Assembly: GCA_964629645.1 (NCBI GenBank)
Contig: CAZVSU010000005.1
Location: 1 to 54,110, forward strand
Reading direction: 5' to 3'
Source: JAAKFL01 sp964629645
GTDB taxonomy: Bacteria; Chlamydiota; Chlamydiia; Chlamydiales; SLFE01
Length of the DNA stretch: 54,110 bases
Part shown: piece by piece, positions 26,789-37,900 of the stretch
Layout of the letters: the number at the start of each line of letters is the position of its first letter
Position numbering within the stretch: the stretch's first letter is position 1
Position numbers and translations under genes: made by a program
Notes under the pieces: generated by a model
Databases searched by the model: none
What the model was told of the DNA's origin: nothing
Seen by the model: only the letters and a program-made list of their open reading frames with translations

Positions 26789-27764
26789 AACATCATCTCT
26801 TGGAGACATCGTCCACGCATTTCCGGTCGTCTCCTATCTGAAAGAAAAATTTCCCTCTTGCGAGATTGACTGGATCGTCGAAGAGCCTTTTTCGGCTTTA
26901 GTGGCCGCTCACCCCGATATCGCGGAGGTGATCAAAGTGCAAACAAAAAAATGGAGGCGTACTCCCTTTTCTCCATCGACGCGTCAAGAATTTCGCCGTT
27001 TCAAACGCCAGCTCAAACATTATGACATCATCTTTGATCTACAGGGCAACCTAAAATCAGGCTTTTTGAGTCGATGGGCCAAGGGTAAGCAAAGAGTTGG
27101 TTTTGGATGGAAAAGTGTTCCCGAAAAAACTAACCTTATCTTCACTCAGTATCAATACGACCCTCCGCCAGGTCAAAACATCCGACTCGATTACCTCTCG
27201 ATCGTGCAACAGCACTTCCAAGATGAAGACCCCTTTCACATCAAAGGGATTAAGCTGGTGTCAGACTTCGATCCTTCTTGTTTTCTGTCCGGTTCTGATC
27301 AAAATATTATGGTTTGTCCGGGCGCTCATTGGGAAAACAAATGCTTGCCAAAAGAAAGCCTCCTGGCGGCGCTTCCAGTCGATGCCCACTTTCTGATCAC
27401 TTGGGGAAACGAAGAAGAGAAAAAGACCGCTCTTTGGCTCTCAAGCCGCCTCAGGGATGCGACGCTTGTTCCCCGCCTCCCCTTCGCCGATTTGCAAACT
27501 CTTATGACAGCTGTCGATCTCGTTGTGGCGATGGATTCTTTTCCCCTTCACCTCGCAGCCACAACAGAGACGCCGACACTCTCATTTTTTGGCCCCTCTT
27601 CTTCCAACAAATATCGTCCTATTGGTGATCACCACCGCACCTTTCAAGGCCCATGCCCCTACGGTATGATCTTTTCTAAACGATGCCCAAAGCTCCGAAC
27701 CTGCAAGACTGGAGCCTGTTTGAAATCAGACGGCGTCGCAAATCGAGTAAAAGAGATTCCTTGA
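26766..27764 (+). CDS. Heptosyltransferase-like glycosyltransferase (WaaC family, GT9)
   Basis: GT9-family protein. It opens with the typical FLIVKTSSLGDIVHAFPVV, continues with EIDWIVEEPFSALVAAHP, and has the ADP-heptose-site region GAHWENKCLP and VAMDSFPLHLAATTETPTLSFFGPSS. Enzymes of this type add heptose to the Kdo core of lipopolysaccharide. The frame opens at a GTG (26724), but I prefer the TTG at 26766 because GGAGG lies 5 nt upstream and the protein then begins directly at the first strand. It overlaps the end of mnmA by 23 bp. Chlamydiaceae lack core heptose, so the acceptor here is an open point. Confidence 0.85.
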   Translation: MKRFLIVKTSSLGDIVHAFPVVSYLKEKFPSCEIDWIVEEPFSALVAAHPDIAEVIKVQTKKWRRTPFSPSTRQEFRRFKRQLKHYDIIFDLQGNLKSGFLSRWAKGKQRVGFGWKSVPEKTNLIFTQYQYDPPPGQNIRLDYLSIVQQHFQDEDPFHIKGIKLVSDFDPSCFLSGSDQNIMVCPGAHWENKCLPKESLLAALPVDAHFLITWGNEEEKKTALWLSSRLRDATLVPRLPFADLQTLMTAVDLVVAMDSFPLHLAATTETPTLSFFGPSSSNKYRPIGDHHRTFQGPCPYGMIFSKRCPKLRTCKTGACLKSDGVANRVKEIP

Positions 27765-27819
27765 ATATCTCAACATGTGATATAGTTCCACGAAAATCAT
27801 TCAGCCAGGAGGCTTTACT

Positions 27820-28833
27820 ATGCTATGTGATCCACTCACGTTGGCAGTTGTAGCCGGACCGAAAAAAGTCGTTTATGCATACGGTTGTGAAAGAAATGAA
27901 AAAATCGTCGAAGCGGGTGAACTTCGTATCGCAAAAAGCAAACGCATTCCGAAAAAGGCACGGAACACCCCTAACCTCTCAGTCCATAAATCCCGAGCCG
28001 CTCTTCTTGAAAGGTTTTGGAGAATTTGGAGCCGGAGGCGGCAATCGACTGAGCATTGCTTGGCTTTTTCCCCTTTTTGTTCCGTGGCCGATCTGTTTGC
28101 ATCCTGCGTGCAAAGAGATCTGGAAAAACGGCGTTTTCACGGGCCAAACCCCATTTTAGATGTTGGCCGTCTTTGCGCATTAACTTCGATTGCAGAGTGG
28201 AAAACATCCCATAATGTAGAAGGTTCGCTCACACTCTATTGGTCCCTCAAAAAAACCCTTAATACTGTCCCTCGATCGATCATTCTGAAGACACGCACCG
28301 TCATTTTTTTTGATGCCGAGGCTTGGGGTTTCTATGGTGAAAAACCGTTTGCGATCGCAGCATCGGTGTATAAAGGTGAAGAGCACATCGAAAACCAAAT
28401 ATTGACAAGTCCACCGGAAGAAGCGTTAACGGAAGCCATTATTGAAAAAGACCGAATATGGGTCGAAAAACATGTCCTCCCCTACCACCCAAAGATCACG
28501 ACATGCAGCACCTCTGCCGAACTGGTCGCCTTATTTGGAAAGTTTGTCGCCTCTTATCACTGTCAATCCGAAGACTTGTGGCTTGTGGCCGAAAGGGCCT
28601 ATCCTCTTGAAAGGCAGGTGTGCCGCCTGATCGATTATTCGGGGAACCTCATCGATGTCTGTGCTATAAGAAAAGTCATGAATGAAACCTTCCATCGTCC
28701 AGAAAAGATGGTCAAACACGATCCGATTCAAGACGTCTATTGGTCGGCGTTACAGTATGTCTGGCTCGATAAAAAAATGAGGTCGCTGACGACTGAGGAT
28801 GTGGAAACAACAGAAATTGAAATGTTTTGCTAA
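27820..28833 (+). CDS. Unrecognised protein, DEDD-exonuclease-like outline
   Basis: 337-aa protein with no family I can name. The central and C-terminal parts recall the RNase-T/DnaQ fold. TVIFFDAEAWGF has the D-x-E of motif Exo I; LWLVAERAYPLERQVC sits where Exo II (usually ending in Asp) would lie; KHDPIQDVYWSALQY has the H-x4-D of Exo III. If so, the motif-II aspartate is replaced by glutamate or lost. The N-terminal 150 residues are basic and arginine-rich with no recognised domain. There is no signal peptide. The ATG at 27820 has AGGAGG upstream. It converges on the giant adhesin gene across a perfect hairpin. Confidence 0.6.
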   Translation: MLCDPLTLAVVAGPKKVVYAYGCERNEKIVEAGELRIAKSKRIPKKARNTPNLSVHKSRAALLERFWRIWSRRRQSTEHCLAFSPFCSVADLFASCVQRDLEKRRFHGPNPILDVGRLCALTSIAEWKTSHNVEGSLTLYWSLKKTLNTVPRSIILKTRTVIFFDAEAWGFYGEKPFAIAASVYKGEEHIENQILTSPPEEALTEAIIEKDRIWVEKHVLPYHPKITTCSTSAELVALFGKFVASYHCQSEDLWLVAERAYPLERQVCRLIDYSGNLIDVCAIRKVMNETFHRPEKMVKHDPIQDVYWSALQYVWLDKKMRSLTTEDVETTEIEMFC

Positions 28834-28870
28834 ACGAACAATCAGCAACAAGGTTGATCGCTTGTCTTAA

Positions 28871-28913
28871 GGGACGTCTTCAAATTTCGAATGACTTCAT
28901 TTGAAGACGTCTC
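28871..28913. terminator. Bidirectional terminator / palindromic element
   Basis: A perfect 13-bp inverted repeat (GACGTCTTCAAAT at 28873-28885 and ATTTGAAGACGTC at 28899-28911), extended by one G-U and one G-C pair, with a 13-nt loop. It fills the gap between the convergent 337-aa gene and the giant adhesin gene, ending one base before the latter's stop. It lacks a clear T-run. Its arm recurs near the right end of the window (54041-54060), so it may be a dispersed element. Confidence 0.6.
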
Positions 28914-31900
28914 CTAAATGACATCCACAATGATTTGCTGATCATCAATTAAGTTATCAATAATTTGCGCGTCATTAAGTCCAGGGTCTGTGAGATCAAC
29001 CCCTTCGAGACTCACTGTGGTGTCGATTTGTCCATCTCCATTAGAAGAAATCCCTATAATCGTGTCATTTCCGTCAAAATCAAAGGAAAGGAAATTATCC
29101 AAGACGCCATTTTCTTCTCCTTGGAGGAGATTGGAAAAATCAAGAACATCTCCCCCTTGCCCTTCTTCAAAATCCTGAACGACAAAATCTTTTCCTTGAT
29201 CCGATGATAAAAACGTGAAGGTGTCGATGACGCCTGGCTCGCCTTGAAGGACCGGATTGATCGTAAACGTAAACTCAGCACTGTCAGAAAGGCCTGCACC
29301 ATTCATATCTGTGACGGTGATCTGAAGGCCGTCAGTACCATTGTAATCGGCGTTCGGCGTATAGGTCAGCGTATTGCCGAGGATACTTGCGTTTCCTTCA
29401 CCCGGATCATTAGAAATGATGAAGGACAAGTCATTAGAATCGACATCTGTTGCCAAAGTAGTTAAATCGATCACCACTTCTCCATTTTCATTCAATGAGA
29501 TCTGTTGATCAGAAATTTCAGGGGGGTCATTGACGGGGCTGACGGTCACGGTCACGAACTCTTCCACCGCTCCTCCATCATCATCGACGGCGTTGTAGCT
29601 AAATTGATCGGTGCCATTGAAGTTTTGATCCGGTGTATAGACAAAACTTCCATCGGGCTGAAGAACGACATTCCCAAAAAGCGGATTTTGCGCGAGAAGG
29701 GCATCTAAAGAAGCATCCTCTATATCGCTATCATTTGAGAGGACTCCAAGAGCGCTGTCAATGGACAGGCTTTCATCTTCGTTCACAGAGTAACTGTCCG
29801 GCGCGGTTTCAGGAAGATCATTGACGGGCATCACCATAATCGTGACGGTGGCAAGGTTGCTTAGAGAAAAGCCATCAGAAATTTGATACCGGAATGTGTC
29901 TGTTCCATTAAAGTTTGCAAAAGGGGTATACACAAAACTTCCGCCTGCCGAAGCAACTAACGTGCCATTTTGTGGTGCAGTCTCAATGATCGCTTGAAGG
30001 GTTGAGGAATCGGAATCGGTATCATTAGCCAGTAGTCCTAATGCTTCGCTGATGTCTAAGGGGGTGTCTTCTGTCGCTGTGTAGTTATCGTCATTGGCCA
30101 CTGGAGCATCGTTTAAAAAGATGAGCACCTCGCCAAAGGTGGCGGCACCATCCGTGTCGACGGCTTCATATGTGAAGGTATCAACGCCGGGCAGGTTCGT
30201 CAATGGCCTGTACTCAAAACTTCCGTCGGGATTGAAAATAAGACTTCCAAACAGCGGTGTTGACACCAGGTTTGCGATCAAATTGCTGCCATCTTCGACA
30301 TCGCTGTCGTTGGCTAAAACTCCTGAAGCCGCATCGACGACAAGCGGTGTATTTTCTCCGGTTTCGTATGTGTCGAACTCCGTATTGGGCGCATCGTTGA
30401 TCGGATTGATTGTGACAGTCACTGTCTCGAGAGTGGCCCCTCCTTCAGTATCGACAGCCTCATAGGTGAACGTATCTGTTCCGAACTGATTGGCTATGGG
30501 AGTGTAGACAAAACTTCCGTCGCTATTGACAACCACATTTCCGAGTGTCCCGTCGTCGACAAGCCGCGCTGTTAAATTCGTTCCATCTTCAATATCAATA
30601 TCATTGATCAACAAGCCTGAATTAGCATCGACAACAAGCGGCATGTCTTCATCTGTTGTGTAAGCATCGGGAAGAGTTTCGGGCAAGTCGTTGACAGGAG
30701 TGACCTCTATTGTGGCGGTGACCGGGTCGCTAGTTAAGAATCCATCAGATACTTGGTATTCGATAACGACAGTTCCATTGAAGTTATCGGGGGGATCATA
30801 GACAAAACTGCCATCGGGCTGCGGCGTGAACCCGACGATAGGTCCATTTAAGATTTCAATCGACAAATTGGCGGAGTCAATATCAGAGTCGCCTGTAAGC
30901 AAACCACTTGCCATGTCGACAACGAGCAGAGTGTCTTCCGGTGTTGTGTAACTCTCCCCTCCAACCGCTACAGGAGCATCGTTAATCGGATTGACAGTAA
31001 TGAAGGCCGTCGCATTGACCGTTGTTGTGCCATCTGTGACAGAGTAGACAAAACTGTCAGTCCCAAAAAAGTCTGCGTTGGGGGTGTAGATAAAATTCCC
31101 ATCGTTAAAGAAGTTAAGCTGGCCACTAGAGACCGAAGACACCAGATTCACCGTCAAGGTCTGATTATCCACTTCGAGATCATTGGCTAAAACCGAACCT
31201 TCGAGAGTGTTTGCGGACTCAAAGGCGGTGTCTTCGTCAACAGAATAACTGTCATCAGAGGGTCTTGGAGCGTCGTCAATATTGGTGACATTGAAAGTGA
31301 TGGTCCCTGTATCTTCGCCGCCTTGACCGTCGGAAATGGTGTAAGTAAAGATCTCCTGCCCGAAAAAGTCGGCAGAGGGCGTGTAAACAAATGAGCCATC
31401 GGCATCTAAAGAGAGTGCTGAATTGCCCGGAGCAAAAGTGGTGATGGTCAACGTATCTCCGTCGGCGTCGAAATCGTTTCCTAAAACACCGGGTAAGTTG
31501 AGCGAAAGCGACTCATCTTCAAGAAGAGTATACGTATCATTGCCCGCCACCGGGTCGTCATTGATAGGAGTCACAGTCAAAGTGACGACGCCAGTCGCAG
31601 TTGCCCCGTTACCGTCGCTCACCTCGTATGTAAAAAAGTCAGAGCCGAAGAAATTGGGATTGGGATTATACTCGAACGACCCATCGGCATTTAAAATAAG
31701 GCTGCCATTGGCCGGCTGCCCAATAACGATAGGTGTCAGCGTGTCAAAATCAGCGTCGCTATCGTTTGCTAAAATGCCGTCTGCCGCGTTAACCACAAGA
31801 GGTGTGTCTTCATCGGTTATATAAGCATCATTTTCGACAACAGGCACGTCATTGACAGAATTGACATTGATCGTGACAGTGGCGACATCCGACCCTCCAT

Positions 31901-34900
31901 TGCCGTCAATCACACGATAGTCAAAGGTATCGACACCATTAAAGTTTTCATCCGGTGTGTAAACAAATCGTCCATTCGACTGGAGCGTCAGCTGACCGTT
32001 TTGAGGACCCGAAACCGGAACAGTCTCAATTTGCAAAGGATCGTTGTCCGGGTCATTATCGTTACTTAAAAGTCCGCTTCCTCCAATGCTCAATGTGTTG
32101 TCTTCATTGACTTGGTAGGTATCATTGAAAGCAACTGGGTCATCATTGACCGGAGTGATGGAGAATGAAACGGTTCCGTTGACTGTCGCGGTGCCATCGC
32201 TTACTTGGTAAACAAGTTGTCCGGGATTTTGGCTGATTAAATAATCGTCTGGAGCGTCGTATGTGAATTGATCAAGCTCGGCAAAAGAGATCGTCTGACC
32301 GACCATGACGGCCATTCCGTTCAAGAATACGGCTCCTAGATTAGGAAGCTGAGTGATGACGAGAGTCAAGTTGTCGCCGTCAACATCGGTAGGATCTGGA
32401 ATTGTGAAAGGAACACCGGTCTCTTCTTCATCAGCATTGACGGTGACCGGGGTCGTTTCAGGAAGGTCATTGACAGGGTTGACGTTGATGTCGACGATTC
32501 CTAAATCGCTCAAAGGGTTTGCCGAGTCGTCGTCTGTCACCCGGTAAGTAAAGCGCCCAACGGGATCGCCCTGATTGTAATCTTCGGGCGCATCGTATTC
32601 CAAGAAGGTTAACTGCCCGGCTGATAACTGCTGCCCAACAGTAACGGGATTTCCATCTAAGAGGACCGCACCAAGAAGGGGCAGCTCTTCCACGGTTAGT
32701 GTGAGCGTGTCTTGATCGGGATCGGTAGGAGCGGTCAAACCTAGATTTGTGCCTTTACTTTCCTCATCCACTGTGATCACATTGGAATCGGCAATAGGGG
32801 GATCATTTTCTCCGACAACGTTAATCGTCACTACCGTACTATCGACCCCGCCGTCAGCATCTGTGATTCGATAGGTAAAACGATCAATACCAAAGAAGTC
32901 GGCATTCGGGGTATAGTCAAATTCTCCTGTACTTTGGTTAAAGTTGAGTGTCCCGTTTTGCGTGCTGTTGAGCAATGTCAGCGTAAGGGGGGTGCCTTCT
33001 GGATCAAAATCATTGGTCAAGACCGTTTGCGCCCCGACAATCGCGCCGTCTTCTTGAACAGTGTAAGTATCCGGATTGGCAATCGGGGGGCTGTTTTCGG
33101 CGATGACATCGATCGTGACTGTGGCAAGTGAACTGAGTCCCCCTGGATCCTCTGCTAAATAAGTGAATGAGTCTTGGCCGTTGAATCCGGGATCGGGGAT
33201 ATACTCAAAACTTCCGTCGGAATTGAGCGTGAGTTGCCCATTAGCGGGTCCCGAATCAACAATTGCGCTTAAGGGGTCATTATCGATGTCAGTATCGTTT
33301 CTGAGTACACCCCTTCCGCTCACGGTCAGTGTTTGATTTTCAATCGTGGAATATTGATCATTTGCCGCCGACGGGGCATCATTGACGGGATTCACGTTCA
33401 CTGTGATAGATCCTTGAGCCACTCCCCCTTTTCCATCTTCGACGCTATACGTGATGAAGTCAGTCCCGTTAAAATCGGGGTCTGGCTCATAGATGACATT
33501 TCCTCCTACGACGGTCACTGTTCCATTCGCTGAGGAACCAAAGTTGGTCAAGGTCAAAAGGTCGCCGTCTTGATCGCTCGCTAAGGCTTCAAGATCGGCA
33601 ATCGGTATGGTCAACGTCATATCCTCATCAGTATCGAATGTGGCAGGATTTGTCTCGGGAGGGGTGTTGACCGGGAGGACTGTGATCTCGACAGTGCCAG
33701 TCGCTTGCCCTCCTTGAGAGTCCTGCAAGGTGTAGGTAATCGTGTCTACACCGGAAAAACCGCTGTCTGGCAGGTAGGTGATCCCTCCTTGTGGGGAAAT
33801 CGTGACCGTTCCGTTACTCGCCCCCCCATTGCCCACTATTGTCAAGGCTTGATTTTCGATATCGCTATCGTTAATCAAAAGGATCGGTGCGTCAATATCG
33901 AGCGTTTGGCCCGACGTCATTGTGAACTGATCGAGGCCCGGAATCGGATCGTCATTGACAGGGTTGACGTCGATGTTAACCGTTGCCGTGTCATCAAGGC
34001 CGGTCACAGGATCGGTCACTCGATAGACAAAAGAATCATCTCCATTAAAGTTCGGATCCGGAGTATAGATAAAGCTACCATCGGGATTGAATGTTAGGCT
34101 TCCGTTTGACGGGCCCGATACAAGCGTCACAACCCGGGTCGGGCTTGGCGGAGCAGCGTCGTTCGCTAAGACCCCTGGAGCTGCGACTGTTAAAGTCGTG
34201 TCTTCATCTACCGTGAAAGCATCATTGACTATAGGATTAGGAGGCGTGGGGTCTGTCGGATCAAAAACATTGAATGTGATTGTGGCTGTATCAGTTAAGC
34301 TTCCATCAGTAATGGTATAGGTGACCTGATCCTGTCCGATAAAACCCTCATCAGGCGTGTATTCCAGAGATCCATCAGCATTGATGATCAACGTGCCGTT
34401 GAACGGCTGAGTGAGCGATGAGCTGGAAAATGAGATGATGTCACCGTCGATGTCAGTATCATTTCCCAAGAATCCAGGCGCAGCCACAGTTAACGTCGAT
34501 TGCGTCGTTGTCCCGAGGATGAATGCTTCGATGCTGTAGCTATCATTGAGCGCTGTCGGCGCATCATTGACAGGGTTGACAGTGAGGTCAACTTCCCCGT
34601 AGTCCACGTTTCCATTACCGTCTCTAAGCTCATAATAAAGAGAGTCGACTCCGTTAAAGTTGTTATTTGGTGTGTAGGTAAAGGTCCCGTTGCCGTTATC
34701 GACGAGCGACCCATTTAAAGGATTGCCGATAAATTGAAAACTGAGGGTATCCATGTCGGGGTCGAAATCATTAGCGAGAATATCGGCTTCATTAAAGGTA
34801 AGGGCGACATCTTCGTCTGTGCTGAATGCATCGTCAGTTGCAACAGGGGGATCTTCTTGGGGATTGACGATGATCGTCACTGTTACGGGCCCAATATTTG

Positions 34901-37900
34901 AGCTTCCATCGCTCACCGAATATGTAAAGGTCTCGACACCAAAAAAGTTGTCATTTGGATCGTACGTGAAAGTTCCTGTTCCAGAATTAAGGACGAGCGT
35001 GCCATTTGAGACATCATCGATTAAGAAAGCGTCAAGGTCATCTCCTTCTTGGTCGAAGTCATTACTCAATATTCCCGAGCCGCCTACGACAAGAATTTGA
35101 TCCTCTGCCACCGCATAATTATCGGGCTGCGGGACAGGAGCGTCGTTGACGGGGTTGATGATAATCTCCGCTTGCGCAATTGAAACAGCACCCGATGGAT
35201 CTTCAATGCGGTAAATGAAGCTGTCGACCCCATTTTGATTGGCATTGGGTTCATACAGGAACGAGCCGTCCGGCTGCTCGGTTAAGCTGCCCAGTTGCGG
35301 GGGCTGCACGATTGTCACGGTCAAAGGATCATTATCGGCATCGCTGTCGTTGTTCAATAAATCTTGAGGCAAAATTGTTAAGTTTGTGTCTTCGTCTGTC
35401 TCAAAAGAATCGTCGACAGCGAGTGGCGGGTCGTTCACAGGAAGAACAGTGATACTAGCAATTGCCGTGTCGGTACCGCCATTACCATCATCGATTTGAT
35501 ACGTGAATTGATCCACTCCATTGAAGTTAAGGGCGCCGGTATAAGTAAATGTCCCATCCATATTATCGACCAGCTGTCCATTAGAAGGATTAGTCAGGAG
35601 AGTCAGTGATAAAGGATCGCCATCAACGTCGGAATCGTTGACAAGCAGCTTATTTATGGGGATGGTCAAGCTCCCTTCTTCGTTGACCTGAAAGCTGTCG
35701 TCTTGTGCGATCGGATCGTCATTGATAGGATTGACGGTCAAATCGACAATGGCCGTGTCGGTGCCTCCATTTCCGTCTGACACTCTGTAAGTGAAAAAAT
35801 CAGGTCCAAAATAGTTGGGGTCGGGATCGTAAGTGAACGATCCGTCAGAGTTGAAGTTCAAGACTCCTTGAGACGCGTCAGTAATGATCGTAAAAGTTAA
35901 ACTATCCCCATCAATATCAAAGTCATTGGCGACAACGGAGTTGCTAAGCGATCCGTCTTCATCGACCGAAAAGGCATCATCGGCAGCCACAGGAGGGTCG
36001 TTGACGGGGAGAATCGTCAAATTAACTGTCGCTTCGCTGACCTCTCCAAAGGGATCTGTGATGACGTACTGAAAGCTGTCGGAGCCATTGAAATCCGGAT
36101 CAGGAATATAGGTAAATGTTCCGTTCGGATTCAATGTCAGGGTGCCATTGACGACATCGGACCCAGGTTTTAACGCAAAAGTAAGAGGGTCGTTGTCGGG
36201 TTCGATATCGTTTAAGCCGACATTGCCATTAAATGTTTGATCTTCGTTTAACGTAAAGGCATCGTCTACGGCCGTTGGGGGATCGTTCACTGTTGTGATC
36301 GTGATGTTGACGCGCCCCTCGTCGCTAAGTCCATCTGGATCGGTCACGCGGTATCTCAACTGCCCCGTACTTTGCCCGGAAATATAATCTTCAGGAGCGT
36401 CGTAGGTCAGTTGATTCAGTTCGGCCAGCGAGAGCACCTGCCCCACAAAAAGGGGCGCGCCCGATAGCTGAAAGGTTCCCACGACCGGTAAACGGGTGAT
36501 TTCAACTGTCAAAGAATCGCCATCGATATCAACAGGAGGCGTAATGGTGACAGGGTTGCCGTCGGACTCCTCGGCGACTGTCAGGCTGTTTATAAAGGCC
36601 TCGGGTGCATCATTCACGGTGGTGATGTTGAAGTTGACGACACCGGTCGTTTGGTCCTGGCCATCGTCGACAGTGTATTCAAAGGTCCCGACCGGATCTC
36701 CATCGAGGTAATCACCGGGAGCATTGTATTTCAACAACGTCAACTGCGGGAGGGTTAAGGTATCACCAATCGAAACCGGCGTTCCGTTCGTCAAAGTGAC
36801 AACACCAAGAACAGGTAAGTTGGAAATCGTGACAGTTAATGGATCGCCTTCTACATCGGTAGGCGTTTGAATGCCGATATTCGTCCCGACACTTTCTTCA
36901 GCAACTGTGATCGTGCGGTCGAAGGCTACCGGCGGGTCGTTAACAGGGTTCACTTCAATCCTGGCGACAGCTGTGCTGCTTCTTCCGAAAGAATCTGTGA
37001 TGGTATAGGTAAAGCTATCGTTGCCATTAAAGTTGGATCCAGGAAGATAAGTAAAAGATCCATCGGGGCTTAAATTCAAAATGCCAAATGACGTCGTCGA
37101 GTCTAAGCTCAGCGCAAGCGTGTCGCCGAAAGGAAGGTCGGGATCAACGTCATTTAAGAGAACCCCCCCCGCCGGCGATGTGAAAAGAGTGTCTTCGTCA
37201 GTTGTATAGAGGTCATCGTTTGCGACCGGAGGATCATTGACCGGAGTGACCGTAATGAAAGCCTCCGCCTCATCAAAAGCTCCTGATGGGTCCGTAATCC
37301 GATATCTAAAGGAATCGGTTCCAGTAAAATTGGCGTTAGGGATATAAACGAACTCTCCATTGCTCATCAAATTGAGTGTCCCATTATCAACATCATCAAT
37401 CAACGTGACAGTCAAAGGATCAAGGTCGACATCAAAGTCGTTGAGTCTCACAGAAACACCCCCCAGCGTCATATCTTCGACGACAGTAAATCCATCATCA
37501 AGAGCGACGGGAGCATCATTGACAGGAGATACGTTAATAAAAACGCGCGTCACATTCCCTTGATCCATACCATCGGTCGGGCGGTAACGAAACTCGTCAG
37601 TTCCGTTAAAATCTTGATCGGGCGTGTATGTGAAACTGCCGTCGTCATTGAGCTGGACGAAACCGTTATTCGGTCCACTGACAAGGATTGCGCTGATCCC
37701 GTCTCCCTCAGCATCGGAATCGTTGAGCAGCACTCCATTTGAAGCTGAGATTGTGAGCGGAACGTCTTCATCAGTTGAATAGCTATCGTTGACACCAACA
37801 GGAGGGTCGTTAACCGGTACAGCCGTTATCGTGGCCTCTTGAAGTGTGCTGTTTAACTCACCGTCATTGACAATAACCTCGACAACCCTGTCTCCCCCTT

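Noticed and set aside
27875..28159. Alternative 94-codon frame within the 337-aa gene, considered as sign of a frameshift
   Set aside because: The main frame stays open from a good ribosome site to the terminator; no family match in either frame supports a shift, although the N-terminal half of the main frame is unrecognised.
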